DNA from: Pseudomonadota bacterium
GTDB lineage: Bacteria; Desulfobacterota; Desulfobacteria; Desulfobacterales; Desulfosarcinaceae
Reading direction: 5' to 3'
Length of the DNA: 6,753 bases
Assembly (NCBI GenBank): GCA_023435265.1
Contig: JAEYRZ010000170.1
Location: 1 to 6,753 of the forward strand
Each line of letters opens with the position of its first letter. Within the stretch, counting starts at the first letter, position 1. Of this stretch, positions 1-6,699 are shown in pieces. The notes below the pieces were generated by a model. It did not search any database and had not been told where the DNA came from. It saw nothing but the letters and a program-made list of their open reading frames with translations. The position numbers and the translations under genes were made by a program.

Positions 1-1207
1 ACGCATCTCCGAATGTGGTGATGACGCCATCCGCCGTTACGGTCACATTGCCGCCCCGGGTGCCGCGCCCGCCGACCCCGGCCGGACCGTCGAACAGCCC
101 GCCTTCGCTTCCGGTGGAACCGGTCCCGCCCGTGGTCTCGGCGCAGACGCCGTGCGCATTGCTTCCGGTGGTGGTGATCGTTCCGTCACTGCTGACCACA
201 ATGCTTTCGCCGGCCCCGCCGATCCCCATGTCGCCCAGCAGGCGGTCGACATACCCCTGCAGGTTCGGCCACAACGGGGCGGCGCCATCCGGGTCGCTGG
301 AAACAGCGAACGCTTCGAAATAGACCTCCAGCGGCTTCACCACGAGCGAGCCGTTTTCGTTTGCGATTCGGACCGCCACGGAGCCGTCCGAGAGTTCACT
401 ATCCGCATTGTAAGGATAAGCGGCGGCGTTGTGGGTGATCCGGACCTGGTAGTTCAGCCGGGTGACGATCGATTCTCCCGCCTGCAGGTCGTCGCCCAGC
501 GTCCCGCGGTCGAAGTGCACGCTGCCGTCGCTGTCCAACGTAAAGGAACCGCCGTTGTCGCCGGCTGTTCCGGTCCCGATGTTGGCACTGTCGCCGTCCA
601 CCGACACCAGGGAGACGGCCACCGGGTCGCCCGTCTTGAAATTGCCGAAGTAGAACAAGGCGTCAGGGCTGTACGTGCCGATGCGGTTCCGGGCATGGAT
701 GCCGTGGGCATGGTCGCCGTCGGTGGAGATAAGGCTGTGGCTTTCCACGGCGACCGGACCGCCGCCGCCGGCCGGGCCGGTGGGCACATAGATCCCCAAA
801 GCCGGGCGCCAGACGTAACCGGCCGGAGACCCCTCGCTCGACCCTGCGATTCCGACGGCGTCATCGCCCTGGGTCGCAATGACCGCGGGGTTGTCCGGGG
901 TCCCAGAGACAATGTTTATGTCGGAATCCGTCGAATTGCTGAAGCGGACACCGCTCGTCCCGGAATCGGGCGTGATCGCATCGCTGAACACGCGCAGGGT
1001 CGTTGTCGGGGGCGTGTCGAAATCGCTGCCGCTGGCAATACCGGCTGATTGATCGCCCGTGCAGGTGACGACACCGGCCGGGCCTTCGATGCAGCCGTCC
1101 GGTGCCGCCCGGACCAGGCCGGGCATCGCAGTCCAGGCGGCGGAGAGAATCAGAAGAAAAGAGAAGCCGTATTTCAACCCGTCGAAGCAGTCGAATCGCT
1201 TTGCCAC
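1..1207 (-). CDS. Autotransporter-like secreted repeat protein, N-terminal 402 residues (3' end outside window)
   Basis: Reading from a GTG at 1207, the frame stays open to the left edge. The GTG is preceded 5 nt upstream by GAGGTG, and an in-frame stop lies at 1219-1217. Residues 1-34 look like a long signal peptide: a charged start, the hydrophobic stretch YGFSFLLILSAAW, and a likely cut after LVRA. The mature start carries two cysteines (C39, C49) around DGCIEGPAGVVTC and then TGDQSAGI, a beginning I associate with large proteobacterial autotransporter-like proteins. Residues about 196-290 resemble a VCBS/cadherin-like fold (SFTLDSDGSVHFD, DDLQAGES). Around it are degenerate copies of I-x-T-x-G-x-x-A-x-G-I and a Gly-rich stretch (about 359-386). 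These point to a beta-helical passenger exported to the cell surface. A C-terminal barrel would lie outside the window, so type V secretion is inferred. Function and partner are unknown. An adhesin or another large extracellular repeat protein is equally possible. Confidence 0.72.
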   Translation of the reverse strand, partial: MAKRFDCFDGLKYGFSFLLILSAAWTAMPGLVRAAPDGCIEGPAGVVTCTGDQSAGIASGSDFDTPPTTTLRVFSDAITPDSGTSGVRFSNSTDSDINIVSGTPDNPAVIATQGDDAVGIAGSSEGSPAGYVWRPALGIYVPTGPAGGGGPVAVESHSLISTDGDHAHGIHARNRIGTYSPDALFYFGNFKTGDPVAVSLVSVDGDSANIGTGTAGDNGGSFTLDSDGSVHFDRGTLGDDLQAGESIVTRLNYQVRITHNAAAYPYNADSELSDGSVAVRIANENGSLVVKPLEVYFEAFAVSSDPDGAAPLWPNLQGYVDRLLGDMGIGGAGESIVVSSDGTITTTGSNAHGVCAETTGGTGSTGSEGGLFDGPAGVGGRGTRGGNVTVTADGVITTFGDA

Positions 1208-1212
1208 AGCCG

Positions 1213-1218
1213 CACCTC
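1213..1218 (-). promoter_or_regulatory. Ribosome binding site fixing the GTG start of the surface protein
   Basis: GAGGTG read on the minus strand lies 5 nt before the GTG at 1207. It decides the start: the next candidate, TTG at 1177, would remove ten charged or polar residues ahead of the signal peptide and has no comparable purine-rich site. Confidence 0.6.
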
Positions 1219-1259
1219 ACCGGAAAGAAGGGGAATGATTTCGAGGGATTTATTGGCAG

Positions 1260-1288
1260 GCTTTAGTAACATGGAAGCGCGGAGTCAA
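1260..1288 (-). promoter_or_regulatory. Possible sigma-70-type promoter for the surface protein
   Basis: On the minus strand TTGACT (1288-1283, five of six bases of the -35 consensus) is followed after 17 nt by TAAAGC (1265-1260, only three of six bases of the -10 consensus). It sits about 55 nt before the GTG start, in a stretch less GC-rich than the genes. The weak -10 element makes this tentative. Confidence 0.3.
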
Positions 1289-1356
1289 GCCGGCGCCTTG
1301 TTAAACACCTGTGAAAGATTCATGTATGTGTCTGAAAATAAATCGTAATGATGGGC

Positions 1357-1376
1357 GTACCGACGGCGGCCGGCAC
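1357..1376 (-). terminator. Weak hairpin just after the kinase gene
   Basis: GTGCCGGC (1376-1369) can pair with GTCGGTAC (1364-1357) around a CGCC loop, giving eight pairs of which two are G-U. It begins six bases after the kinase stop codon. No run of T follows directly, so it may act as a 3'-end stabilising hairpin or a Rho-assisted end and not as a classic intrinsic terminator. Confidence 0.25.
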
Positions 1377-1381
1377 CAACT

Positions 1382-4300
1382 TTATTTCCGGACCCGCAGG
1401 CGGGTCAGCAGCACTTCCAGCCGGGAGCGCAGCACGGATTCCACCTTGCCGTTCGCCAGCACGAACTCGGCTGTTTTCAATACCTTGGACCATGCCGGCC
1501 TCAGCGGAAAAGTCTCGATGTCCAGATAGCGGTCGAGGGTCTGGGTCCGTTCCCAGCCGTCCTGGTTGGTGTAGGTCTTCCACAGCCTCGATTGATGCGC
1601 CAGGTCTTTTTTGGACAGACCGGTGCACTGGATCCAGTAGTCGAGCGCGCAGGTCATCACCTCGGCGGCCAGGTGGCGTCTCGATTCATGGCTTTCCCCC
1701 CTGAGCAGGGTCCGACCGGCATGTTCCAGCGCCTCGTCGATGGCTTTCAACTCCCCCATAAATTCCGGCTGGTGACGGTCGATCAGGGGCAGCAGTCCGT
1801 TAAGCGAGGTTTCGATGGCCTGCAACCGCGCCCGGTTGCGGTTGAGGGTCTCCACCACCGCCAGGCATTCCGGGGCGCTCTGGGCGGTGCGCCTGTCCTC
1901 GGCTTTGCGGATGACGAGCAGGCAAACCGGCTCTTCTTCGACATCCAGCCGGCTGAGAAAGATGTGAACCGGGCAGCGGGTTCCGTCGCCGCGCGCCAGG
2001 CTGACCATCCCCAGTTCCTGATCCGTTCCGCCGTCGAAGCAGCGCCGGATCGGATCGCAGCCGCCGGCGGGCTGCCATTCGCCCGAGGATTGTTGCCCGA
2101 GTACTTCCCCGAGCGGCCGGCCCAGGAGCGTCTCCGCCTTGCAGCCCAGCAGCTTCTCGCAGATCCGATTGCAGAAGGTGACCTCCCCGCTTTCGTTGAC
2201 CGCCAGCAGCGCGTCCTCGATGCTGTCCAGCATGGAGCCCAGCCGGCGCTGCACGACCCGCAGTTCCCGTTCGCTCGCCTTGCGCTCTTCCAGCTCCCGT
2301 CGCAGGCTCAGATTCTCGCGCAGTGTGACATAGGCGTGCTTGAGTTTGAGCTGGGACACCACCCGCGCGATCAGTTCGTCTCTGGCGAACGGTTTGGCGA
2401 GATAGTCGCTGGCTCCTTCGGCAAACCCCTGGGCCAGGTCGCCCGGCGCGTTTTTGGCGGTCAGAAAGATCACCGGCAGCTCCGAGGAGGTGTAGCGCTG
2501 CCGCAGCCAACGGCACATTTCGTAGCCGTTCAGGTGGGGCATCATGATATCCAGAAGGACCAGGTCGGGAAGCGGGCCGGTTTCCAGTTGGGCGATGGCC
2601 TGGCGTGCTCCCGCGGCGGTCAGGACGGTGACGTTGCGGTAAGCCAGGTAATTGGCGATCACCTGAAGGTTGATGGGATCGTCGTCCACAGCCAGAATGG
2701 TGACGCCCCCCTCAAAGCCCGGCAGCCCGGCCGCCGGTTCGTCGGCGGGGATCAATCCGGCCGGCGGGACAGGTGATGGGGCTTCCTCCAGGGCTCGCGG
2801 ACCGGCAAGATCCTGACACGCCGGCGCCGCGGGCAGCGTGAAGCGGAACACAGCGCCGCGGCCCGGCGCCGAGTTCACGCCGATGGCGCCTCCATGGAGT
2901 TCAACCAGCTGCCGCGTGATCGAAAGGCCGAGTCCCGCCCCGCCGTAGGCGCGCGCATCGGAGGCGTCGGCCTGCTCGAAAGACTGGAAAATCATCTCCT
3001 GTTTTTCCTCCGGGATGCCGACGCCCGTATCCGCAACCGCCACCTCGATGCGCGAATCGACCTGCCCGGCCGAGAGCCGCACCATTCCCTGGTCGGTATA
3101 TTTGATGGCATTGCCCACCAGGTTGTAGAGAATCTGCTGCAGGCGTTCTTCATCAGCCAGAACCGGCGGCAGATCGCCGGGAATCTCGTTGTGCAGGGCC
3201 AGCGGCTTGGTTTCGGCCAGCGGGAACATCACCCGCAGCACGGTGTCCGCAACCGTCCGAAGATCCACGGGTCGGCACCGTAAACGGATATCCCGGTTCC
3301 GGAGCCGCGAAAGGTCCAGGATGTCGTTGATCAGGACGCTCAGCCTCCGGCCGCTGGCCACGATCAGGGCGAGGTTGCGGCGGGTCTTCTCGGAAAGCAT
3401 GCCCGTCACGCCCTGGATCAGGGATTCGGCGATGCCGACAATGCCGTTCAGGGGCGTGCGCAGTTCATGCGACGTGTTGGCCAGGAACTCATCCTTGAGC
3501 TTGTCCAGACTGGACAGGGCGATATTTTTCTGTTCGAGCTCCTCGGTGAGCGTCTCCACCGCCGCAAACGACCGGGCCAGGCGCCTGGCCAGGGCGAAGG
3601 CCTGGAAGAAAATCAATACCGCGATGCCGACCGAGACCAGGTAAACGCTGTGGATGACCAGGTTCATGTAAAGAATGTCGTTGATCACCGTGGCCACCAG
3701 GAGAAGGAATCCGGCGAGCATCAGTCCGGCTTCGCTTCTCCTGCGCCGCAGGGCGCGGTAAAGACCCAGGCAGATGTACGCGATAACGGCGATCGAAAAG
3801 ATCTGGTAGGGAATTTCCGTCCAACCCACCACCCGCGACGGGGCGCAAACGACGAAGGTGAAAAAGACGGCCGCTGCGACCTGCGTGCATCGCGTGACCT
3901 TCACCGAGAATTCACTGGGAAAAAGGGATGCGAAAAACATCAGGAACAGGGGCACGATCGGAAACCAGGTCAGCAACTCCATGCGCGCGATCCAGTACCA
4001 CGGCATTTCAGGCCATATCAGGGTGATGAACCGCCCCCCGACCGCGCCGAAGGGGATTCCGATACTCCAGCTGAGGCAAAAGAAGCTGAAGTACAGAAGC
4101 GACGGGTCTTTCTTGCGCAACAGATGGAACACCAGGTGGTAGACGCCGATGAAACCCAGGATGCCGCAGAGCAGAAGATCGACCGCGAGGAGCGCGTTCT
4201 GCCTTCGGGCGATCGCATCCGAAGTTCCCAGAGCGATCCTGCGATAAGGTCCCCCGTTGAAGAGATGGTAGTTGGACACCTGCAGGACAAGGTCGAGCGA

Positions 4301-4804
4301 TCGGGCACCGGCGGGCAAAACCGCCAGTCCGATTTTTCGGTAGGGTTGCATGGCTTCGCGCCGGTCGGCGACCACGCCGTTCTCAAGGACCGGCGATCCG
4401 TTCACCCACAGCCGATAGGCCGTGGCCTGATCCTCTATCCTGAGGGCCAGATCCTTTTCGCCCGGTGCGAGCCTGACGACGAGCCTGAACGTCGCATGGC
4501 CGTCGCCTTTAAGCGGGCGGCCGTCGACCCGCCGGCCGTTCCAATAACCGGGAATGTTGAAAAATCCGGTCCGGGCCGCCTGGAGCTCGCCGGCGCTGAA
4601 GTCCCGCGGCGTCAGCAGTCTGCCCCAGTAAAACTCCCAGCCGCCGTCCAGATAGGCAATTCCATCTTTTTCGAAATCCCAGGCGGACAGGTCCAGCTTC
4701 CCCTCCGCGGCATCGGGATTCGCTCCGGCGCCCCCGCAGCCGCAGGTCACGCACACGAGAAAAAGGGTACCGATGATCAGCCGCCAGGCTGCGCTCTTTT
4801 TCAT
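1382..4804 (-). CDS. 7TM hybrid sensor histidine kinase / response regulator with PAS domain
   Basis: This is an inner-membrane phosphorelay sensor. Numbering from a possible TTG start at 4831 (subtract 9 for the ATG used here): hydrophobic signal about 16-30; periplasmic beta-rich sensor domain 45-205, of the jelly-roll type often paired with 7TMR-DISM modules; seven hydrophobic segments between about 213 and 414; coiled coil 415-447; HisKA with SHELRTPLNG, phosphoacceptor His455; ATPase with N-box N570/N574, DTGVGIP at 601-607 and GAGLGLS at 631-637; Pro/Ala linker 668-708; REC domain 711-828 with acidic pocket D716-D718, phosphoacceptor D761, T791 and K813; PAS domain about 862-975; then about 170 residues of unnamed C-terminus. 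All residues needed for autophosphorylation and phosphotransfer are present. ATG 4804 begins MKKSAAW and gives a compact signal, but its GGAG abuts the ATG; GTG 4816 and TTG 4831 remain possible. The ligand is unknown. Confidence 0.93.
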   Translation of the reverse strand: MKKSAAWRLIIGTLFLVCVTCGCGGAGANPDAAEGKLDLSAWDFEKDGIAYLDGGWEFYWGRLLTPRDFSAGELQAARTGFFNIPGYWNGRRVDGRPLKGDGHATFRLVVRLAPGEKDLALRIEDQATAYRLWVNGSPVLENGVVADRREAMQPYRKIGLAVLPAGARSLDLVLQVSNYHLFNGGPYRRIALGTSDAIARRQNALLAVDLLLCGILGFIGVYHLVFHLLRKKDPSLLYFSFFCLSWSIGIPFGAVGGRFITLIWPEMPWYWIARMELLTWFPIVPLFLMFFASLFPSEFSVKVTRCTQVAAAVFFTFVVCAPSRVVGWTEIPYQIFSIAVIAYICLGLYRALRRRRSEAGLMLAGFLLLVATVINDILYMNLVIHSVYLVSVGIAVLIFFQAFALARRLARSFAAVETLTEELEQKNIALSSLDKLKDEFLANTSHELRTPLNGIVGIAESLIQGVTGMLSEKTRRNLALIVASGRRLSVLINDILDLSRLRNRDIRLRCRPVDLRTVADTVLRVMFPLAETKPLALHNEIPGDLPPVLADEERLQQILYNLVGNAIKYTDQGMVRLSAGQVDSRIEVAVADTGVGIPEEKQEMIFQSFEQADASDARAYGGAGLGLSITRQLVELHGGAIGVNSAPGRGAVFRFTLPAAPACQDLAGPRALEEAPSPVPPAGLIPADEPAAGLPGFEGGVTILAVDDDPINLQVIANYLAYRNVTVLTAAGARQAIAQLETGPLPDLVLLDIMMPHLNGYEMCRWLRQRYTSSELPVIFLTAKNAPGDLAQGFAEGASDYLAKPFARDELIARVVSQLKLKHAYVTLRENLSLRRELEERKASERELRVVQRRLGSMLDSIEDALLAVNESGEVTFCNRICEKLLGCKAETLLGRPLGEVLGQQSSGEWQPAGGCDPIRRCFDGGTDQELGMVSLARGDGTRCPVHIFLSRLDVEEEPVCLLVIRKAEDRRTAQSAPECLAVVETLNRNRARLQAIETSLNGLLPLIDRHQPEFMGELKAIDEALEHAGRTLLRGESHESRRHLAAEVMTCALDYWIQCTGLSKKDLAHQSRLWKTYTNQDGWERTQTLDRYLDIETFPLRPAWSKVLKTAEFVLANGKVESVLRSRLEVLLTRLRVRK

Positions 4805-4902
4805 CTCCGCTGTCACCCGCGAGTGCTGCAACTTCAGTTACCGGTCGAAATAGGATTTTGTATCCGAGCGGCAGGAGGACAGCCCACTCTCGATTTTTTC
4901 CG

Positions 4903-4931
4903 ACTATGCTGAATAACTTTTCGGAAAGCAA
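4903..4931 (-). promoter_or_regulatory. Possible sigma-70-type promoter for the sensor kinase
   Basis: On the minus strand TTGCTT (4931-4926) and CATAGT (4908-4903) are separated by exactly 17 nt, in a locally AT-rich stretch about 100 nt before the kinase ATG. The match is three of six and four of six bases, so this is suggestive only. Confidence 0.33.
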
Positions 4932-5026
4932 TGCATTTGGCTGCGGTCCGAAAGACAGGATCGCCGGTTCATTGGGCCGGTACCCGGGAGGAGGGTTGGG
5001 CGCGCCGCCTGCGCCGGCGCTGTTTG
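4932..5026. other. Non-coding spacer between cyclotransferase and kinase genes
   Basis: No convincing gene is seen on either strand. It contains very GC-rich self-complementary runs: the perfect palindrome GCGCCGGCGC at 5011-5020 and GGCGCGCC at 4999-5006. These could form stable hairpins in a read-through transcript, but there is no T-run next to them and no recognisable RNA family. Confidence 0.4.
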
Positions 5027-5082
5027 AAAAATCCGGACAGCGCAGCCGCGCGCCCGTCAGGTCGGAATAGGAATTTCCGGAT
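5027..5082 (-). terminator. Candidate terminator after the cyclotransferase gene
   Basis: On the minus strand ATCCGGA (5082-5076) is the inverted copy of TCCGGAT (5037-5031), and the second arm ends in a run of five T (5031-5027). It lies 12 nt after the stop codon. The 38-nt loop is long but contains GC-rich self-complementary stretches (for example GCGC...GCGC) that could extend the fold. It is a plausible transcript end, not a textbook one. Confidence 0.35.
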
Positions 5083-5093
5083 CCATATGGAAC

Positions 5094-5939
5094 TCACTCG
5101 CTCGGCGTCGCCTGGATCTCGAACAGGCGCGGCCACAGCTTGCCGGTGACGAACAGCCGGTCCCCGGCGGCATCGTAGGCGATGCCGTTCAATACGGCCT
5201 CGGAGTCCGGCCGCTCCGAGGGCGGCAGCAGGCCGCTCAGATCGATCCAGCCCACGACGCGGCCCGATTCCGGCGAAATCCGGGCGATGCGGTCGCTTCC
5301 CAATACATTCGCATACACCTCGCCACGGACATACTCGAGCTCGTTCAGATGCGTCACGGGTGAACCGCCGTCGGTCACCCGCAGCCGCCGGGTCTCGCGG
5401 AACGTGCCGGGATCGATGACGCGCAGGGTGTCCGTGCCGTCGCTCATGATGAATCCCTGGGGACCGCGCGTGAGCCCCCAGCCTTCGCCCGTGTAGCGAA
5501 AAGTGCCCCGCGGCGCAAACGTGGCGCTGTCATAGACGAAAGCCGTCCGGCTGCGCCAGGTGAGCTGAACAAGGCGCCCCTCCCACTCGGCAAGGCCTTC
5601 GGCGAAATAGGCGGGGTCGAGCCGCTGCTGCCGGATCACGTCACCGGATTCCAGCCGCACCCGGCGCAGCGTGGAGAAGCCGTTGAGCCCCGTGCTTTCG
5701 ATCAAGAATCCTTCATGGAAGATCAGGCCCTGGGTATAGGCGTGCGGATCGTGCGGATAGGCGTTGACCACCCGATAGCCCTGGACCGGCGCCGGCTTCT
5801 GCAGTCCGCCGCCGGCGCATGCCCCCGAAAGCAAACTCAAAAGCATGCAGGTGGTCAGCAGCAGCAAATGCGGCCTACTGTTTCTATGCACGGCAGGAAT
5901 CGGCGGCCGTCTAGGGCCTCGTCCCGAACAATCGATCAT
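5094..5939 (-). CDS. Secreted glutaminyl-peptide cyclotransferase (plant/bacterial propeller type), probable lipoprotein
   Basis: This enzyme family converts N-terminal glutamine of peptides or proteins to pyroglutamate with release of ammonia. The 281-residue product carries the family's signature blocks along its length: PHDPHAYTQG (62-71), ESTGLNG (81-87), YFAEGL, LTWRS, EGWGLT (152-157), SDGTDTL (166-172), LNELEYV (198-204) and VTGKLWP (264-270). These fit a five-bladed beta-propeller of full length. An N-terminal hydrophobic run LLLLTTCMLLSLLSGAC ends at Cys41, a possible lipobox cysteine; the next residue is Ala, which would favour the outer membrane. Ser at -3 makes the lipobox imperfect, so a freely secreted form is possible. 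ATG 5939 is chosen because GGAG lies 7 nt upstream and the ORF then clears the preceding gene; GTG 5891 would give a shorter signal but has no clear ribosome site. It starts 28 bp after the VOC gene, so co-transcription is likely. The natural substrate is unknown. Confidence 0.93.
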   Translation of the reverse strand: MIDCSGRGPRRPPIPAVHRNSRPHLLLLTTCMLLSLLSGACAGGGLQKPAPVQGYRVVNAYPHDPHAYTQGLIFHEGFLIESTGLNGFSTLRRVRLESGDVIRQQRLDPAYFAEGLAEWEGRLVQLTWRSRTAFVYDSATFAPRGTFRYTGEGWGLTRGPQGFIMSDGTDTLRVIDPGTFRETRRLRVTDGGSPVTHLNELEYVRGEVYANVLGSDRIARISPESGRVVGWIDLSGLLPPSERPDSEAVLNGIAYDAAGDRLFVTGKLWPRLFEIQATPSE

Positions 5940-5946
5940 CACCGCG

Positions 5947-5950
5947 CTCC
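5947..5950 (-). promoter_or_regulatory. Ribosome binding site deciding the cyclotransferase start
   Basis: GGAG on the minus strand sits 7 nt before the ATG at 5939 and inside the 28-bp gap after the VOC stop codon. It favours this ATG over the longer frame that would overlap the VOC gene and over the later GTG at 5891. Confidence 0.55.
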
Positions 5951-5967
5951 GGCCGATGGCTCGGACT

Positions 5968-6468
5968 TTACCGCGCCAGTTCGCCCAGCAGGTCATCGAG
6001 GTCGAGCCTCCGGGTGGTCATGGCCAGACTGCCGTCCGGGCCTCGCGGCCATTCTTCGGCCGGCCGGTCTCGGTACAATTCGATGCCGTTTTCATCGGGA
6101 TCCCGCAGGTACAACGCCTCGCTCACGCCGTGATCGCTGGCGCCTTCAAGCGCAACGCCGGCGTCCAGAACCCGGCGCAGCGCCTCTGCCAGCGCGGCGC
6201 GCGTGGGATAGAGAATGGCGATGTGGTACAGTCCGGTTGCCCCCGCCGGCGGCGGCGTACCGCCCGCGCTCTCCCAGGTGTTGAGCCCGATGTGGTGGTG
6301 ATAGCCGCCCGCGGAAACAAAGGCGGCCTGGGCGCCGTAGCGCTGGGTCAATTGGAACCCGAGTACCCCGCAGTAAAAATCGAGCGCCCGCTGTAAGTCG
6401 GAAACCTTCAAGTGCACGTGGCCGATGCGCACCCGTTCGTCGATCGGAGGGTGTTTTTTCTGATCCAT
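5968..6468 (-). CDS. VOC superfamily metalloenzyme (glyoxalase / CatE-like dioxygenase)
   Basis: The 166-residue cytoplasmic protein holds one complete vicinal-oxygen-chelate unit made of two beta-alpha-beta-beta-beta halves. The first half opens with IGHVHLKVSDLQRALDFY (15-32) and ends in GGYHHHIGLNTW (54-65). The second opens with GLYHIAI (79-85) and ends in LRDPDENGIELY (121-132). Likely metal ligands by family pattern are His17, one of His57-59, His82 and Glu130. The sequence is closest in my recollection to proteins annotated as VOC or CatE-like (catechol 2,3-dioxygenase-related). No ring-cleavage pathway genes are nearby, so the substrate is open: dioxygenase, lyase, isomerase or thiol-transfer chemistry are all known in this superfamily. 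GAGAGG (6484-6479) lies 10 nt before ATG 6468 and 7 nt before an adjacent in-frame GTG at 6471, so one extra residue is possible. It is probably the first gene of a pair with the downstream cyclotransferase. Confidence 0.9.
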   Translation of the reverse strand: MDQKKHPPIDERVRIGHVHLKVSDLQRALDFYCGVLGFQLTQRYGAQAAFVSAGGYHHHIGLNTWESAGGTPPPAGATGLYHIAILYPTRAALAEALRRVLDAGVALEGASDHGVSEALYLRDPDENGIELYRDRPAEEWPRGPDGSLAMTTRRLDLDDLLGELAR

Positions 6469-6478
6469 CACGTTCAAA

Positions 6479-6484
6479 CCTCTC
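6479..6484 (-). promoter_or_regulatory. Ribosome binding site of the VOC gene
   Basis: GAGAGG (in the longer run GGGAGAGG, 6486-6479) lies 7 nt before GTG 6471 and 10 nt before ATG 6468. The spacing slightly favours GTG; the codon type favours ATG. The two candidates differ by one residue. Confidence 0.55.
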
Positions 6485-6509
6485 CCGGTAAGAAGCATGC
6501 ATGGTTGGC

Positions 6510-6544
6510 GGTGAATTCACCAGATCCAGCCCGGGAATCTGGTG
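6510..6544. promoter_or_regulatory. Overlapping palindromes in the VOC leader, possible operator or RNA switch
   Basis: GGTGAATTCACC at 6510-6521 is a perfect 12-bp palindrome. Its right half overlaps the first arm of a second perfect inverted repeat, CACCAGAT (6518-6525) with ATCTGGTG (6537-6544), spaced by 11 nt. The shared CACC/GGTG means the two structures exclude each other when folded in RNA. They lie about 42-76 nt upstream of the VOC start, where a repressor operator or a leader hairpin would be expected. No known binding-site family is recognised. Confidence 0.45.
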
Positions 6545-6674
6545 CCGATAAAAACGAATGCAATGCCCCGCCGTTCGAATATGCCCGCCGTGTGCAAACG
6601 ATCGAACAGAGTATCGCCGTGATATGGCTTCACTTGTACTACGAATCAAATCCCTTTGCTGCAAGAAGGAGACA

Positions 6675-6690
6675 GGGCGAACGGTTGCCC
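6675..6690 (-). terminator. Weak hairpin after the upstream gene
   Basis: GGGC (6690-6687) and GCCC (6678-6675) on the minus strand can pair around an 8-nt centre, starting 9 nt after the stop of the incoming gene. The stem is short and no T-run follows, so it is a poor intrinsic terminator. If it does not stop transcription, the VOC gene could be read through from upstream. Confidence 0.2.
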
Positions 6691-6699
6691 GACAGCCGG

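Noticed and set aside
152..1048. 298-codon plus-strand open frame
   Set aside because: It lies opposite the surface-protein gene; its product shows no domain, while the minus-strand frame has a signal peptide, repeats and a ribosome site. High GC produces such antisense openness.
454..1220. Two minus-strand frames overlapping the surface-protein gene (454-912 and 861-1220)
   Set aside because: They are Arg/Pro/Thr/Ser- or His/Arg-rich shifted frames. The third frame runs through the whole region with coherent repeats, so no frameshift needs to be invoked.
1592..2776. 394-codon plus-strand open frame opposite the kinase REC and PAS domains
   Set aside because: Antisense to clearly conserved REC and PAS motifs; composition is that of a shadow frame, with no recognisable domain or ribosome site.
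3467..4912. 481-codon plus-strand open frame opposite the kinase membrane region
   Set aside because: The translation is highly charged and Gln/Arg-rich without any motif, as expected from reading hydrophobic codons in antisense; it extends into the spacer only because few stops occur.
4509..4931. 140-codon minus-strand frame overlapping the kinase start
   Set aside because: Its latter two thirds is a shifted reading of the kinase sensor domain, and the start is a TTG without ribosome site.
4999..5020. GC-rich palindromes GGCGCGCC and GCGCCGGCGC as a strong terminator or recombination site
   Set aside because: There is no T-run or conserved core; short GC palindromes are expected at this base composition. 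They are kept only as a note on the spacer.
4858..5149. Short plus-strand frames of 70-72 codons in the spacer
   Set aside because: No ribosome site, no motif, and one runs into the cyclotransferase gene in antisense.
6598..6652. TTGATT ... CATATC (minus strand) as a promoter for the VOC gene
   Set aside because: With 17-nt spacing the -10 matches only three of six bases, and other equally poor pairs exist in the same stretch, so no single promoter can be supported.
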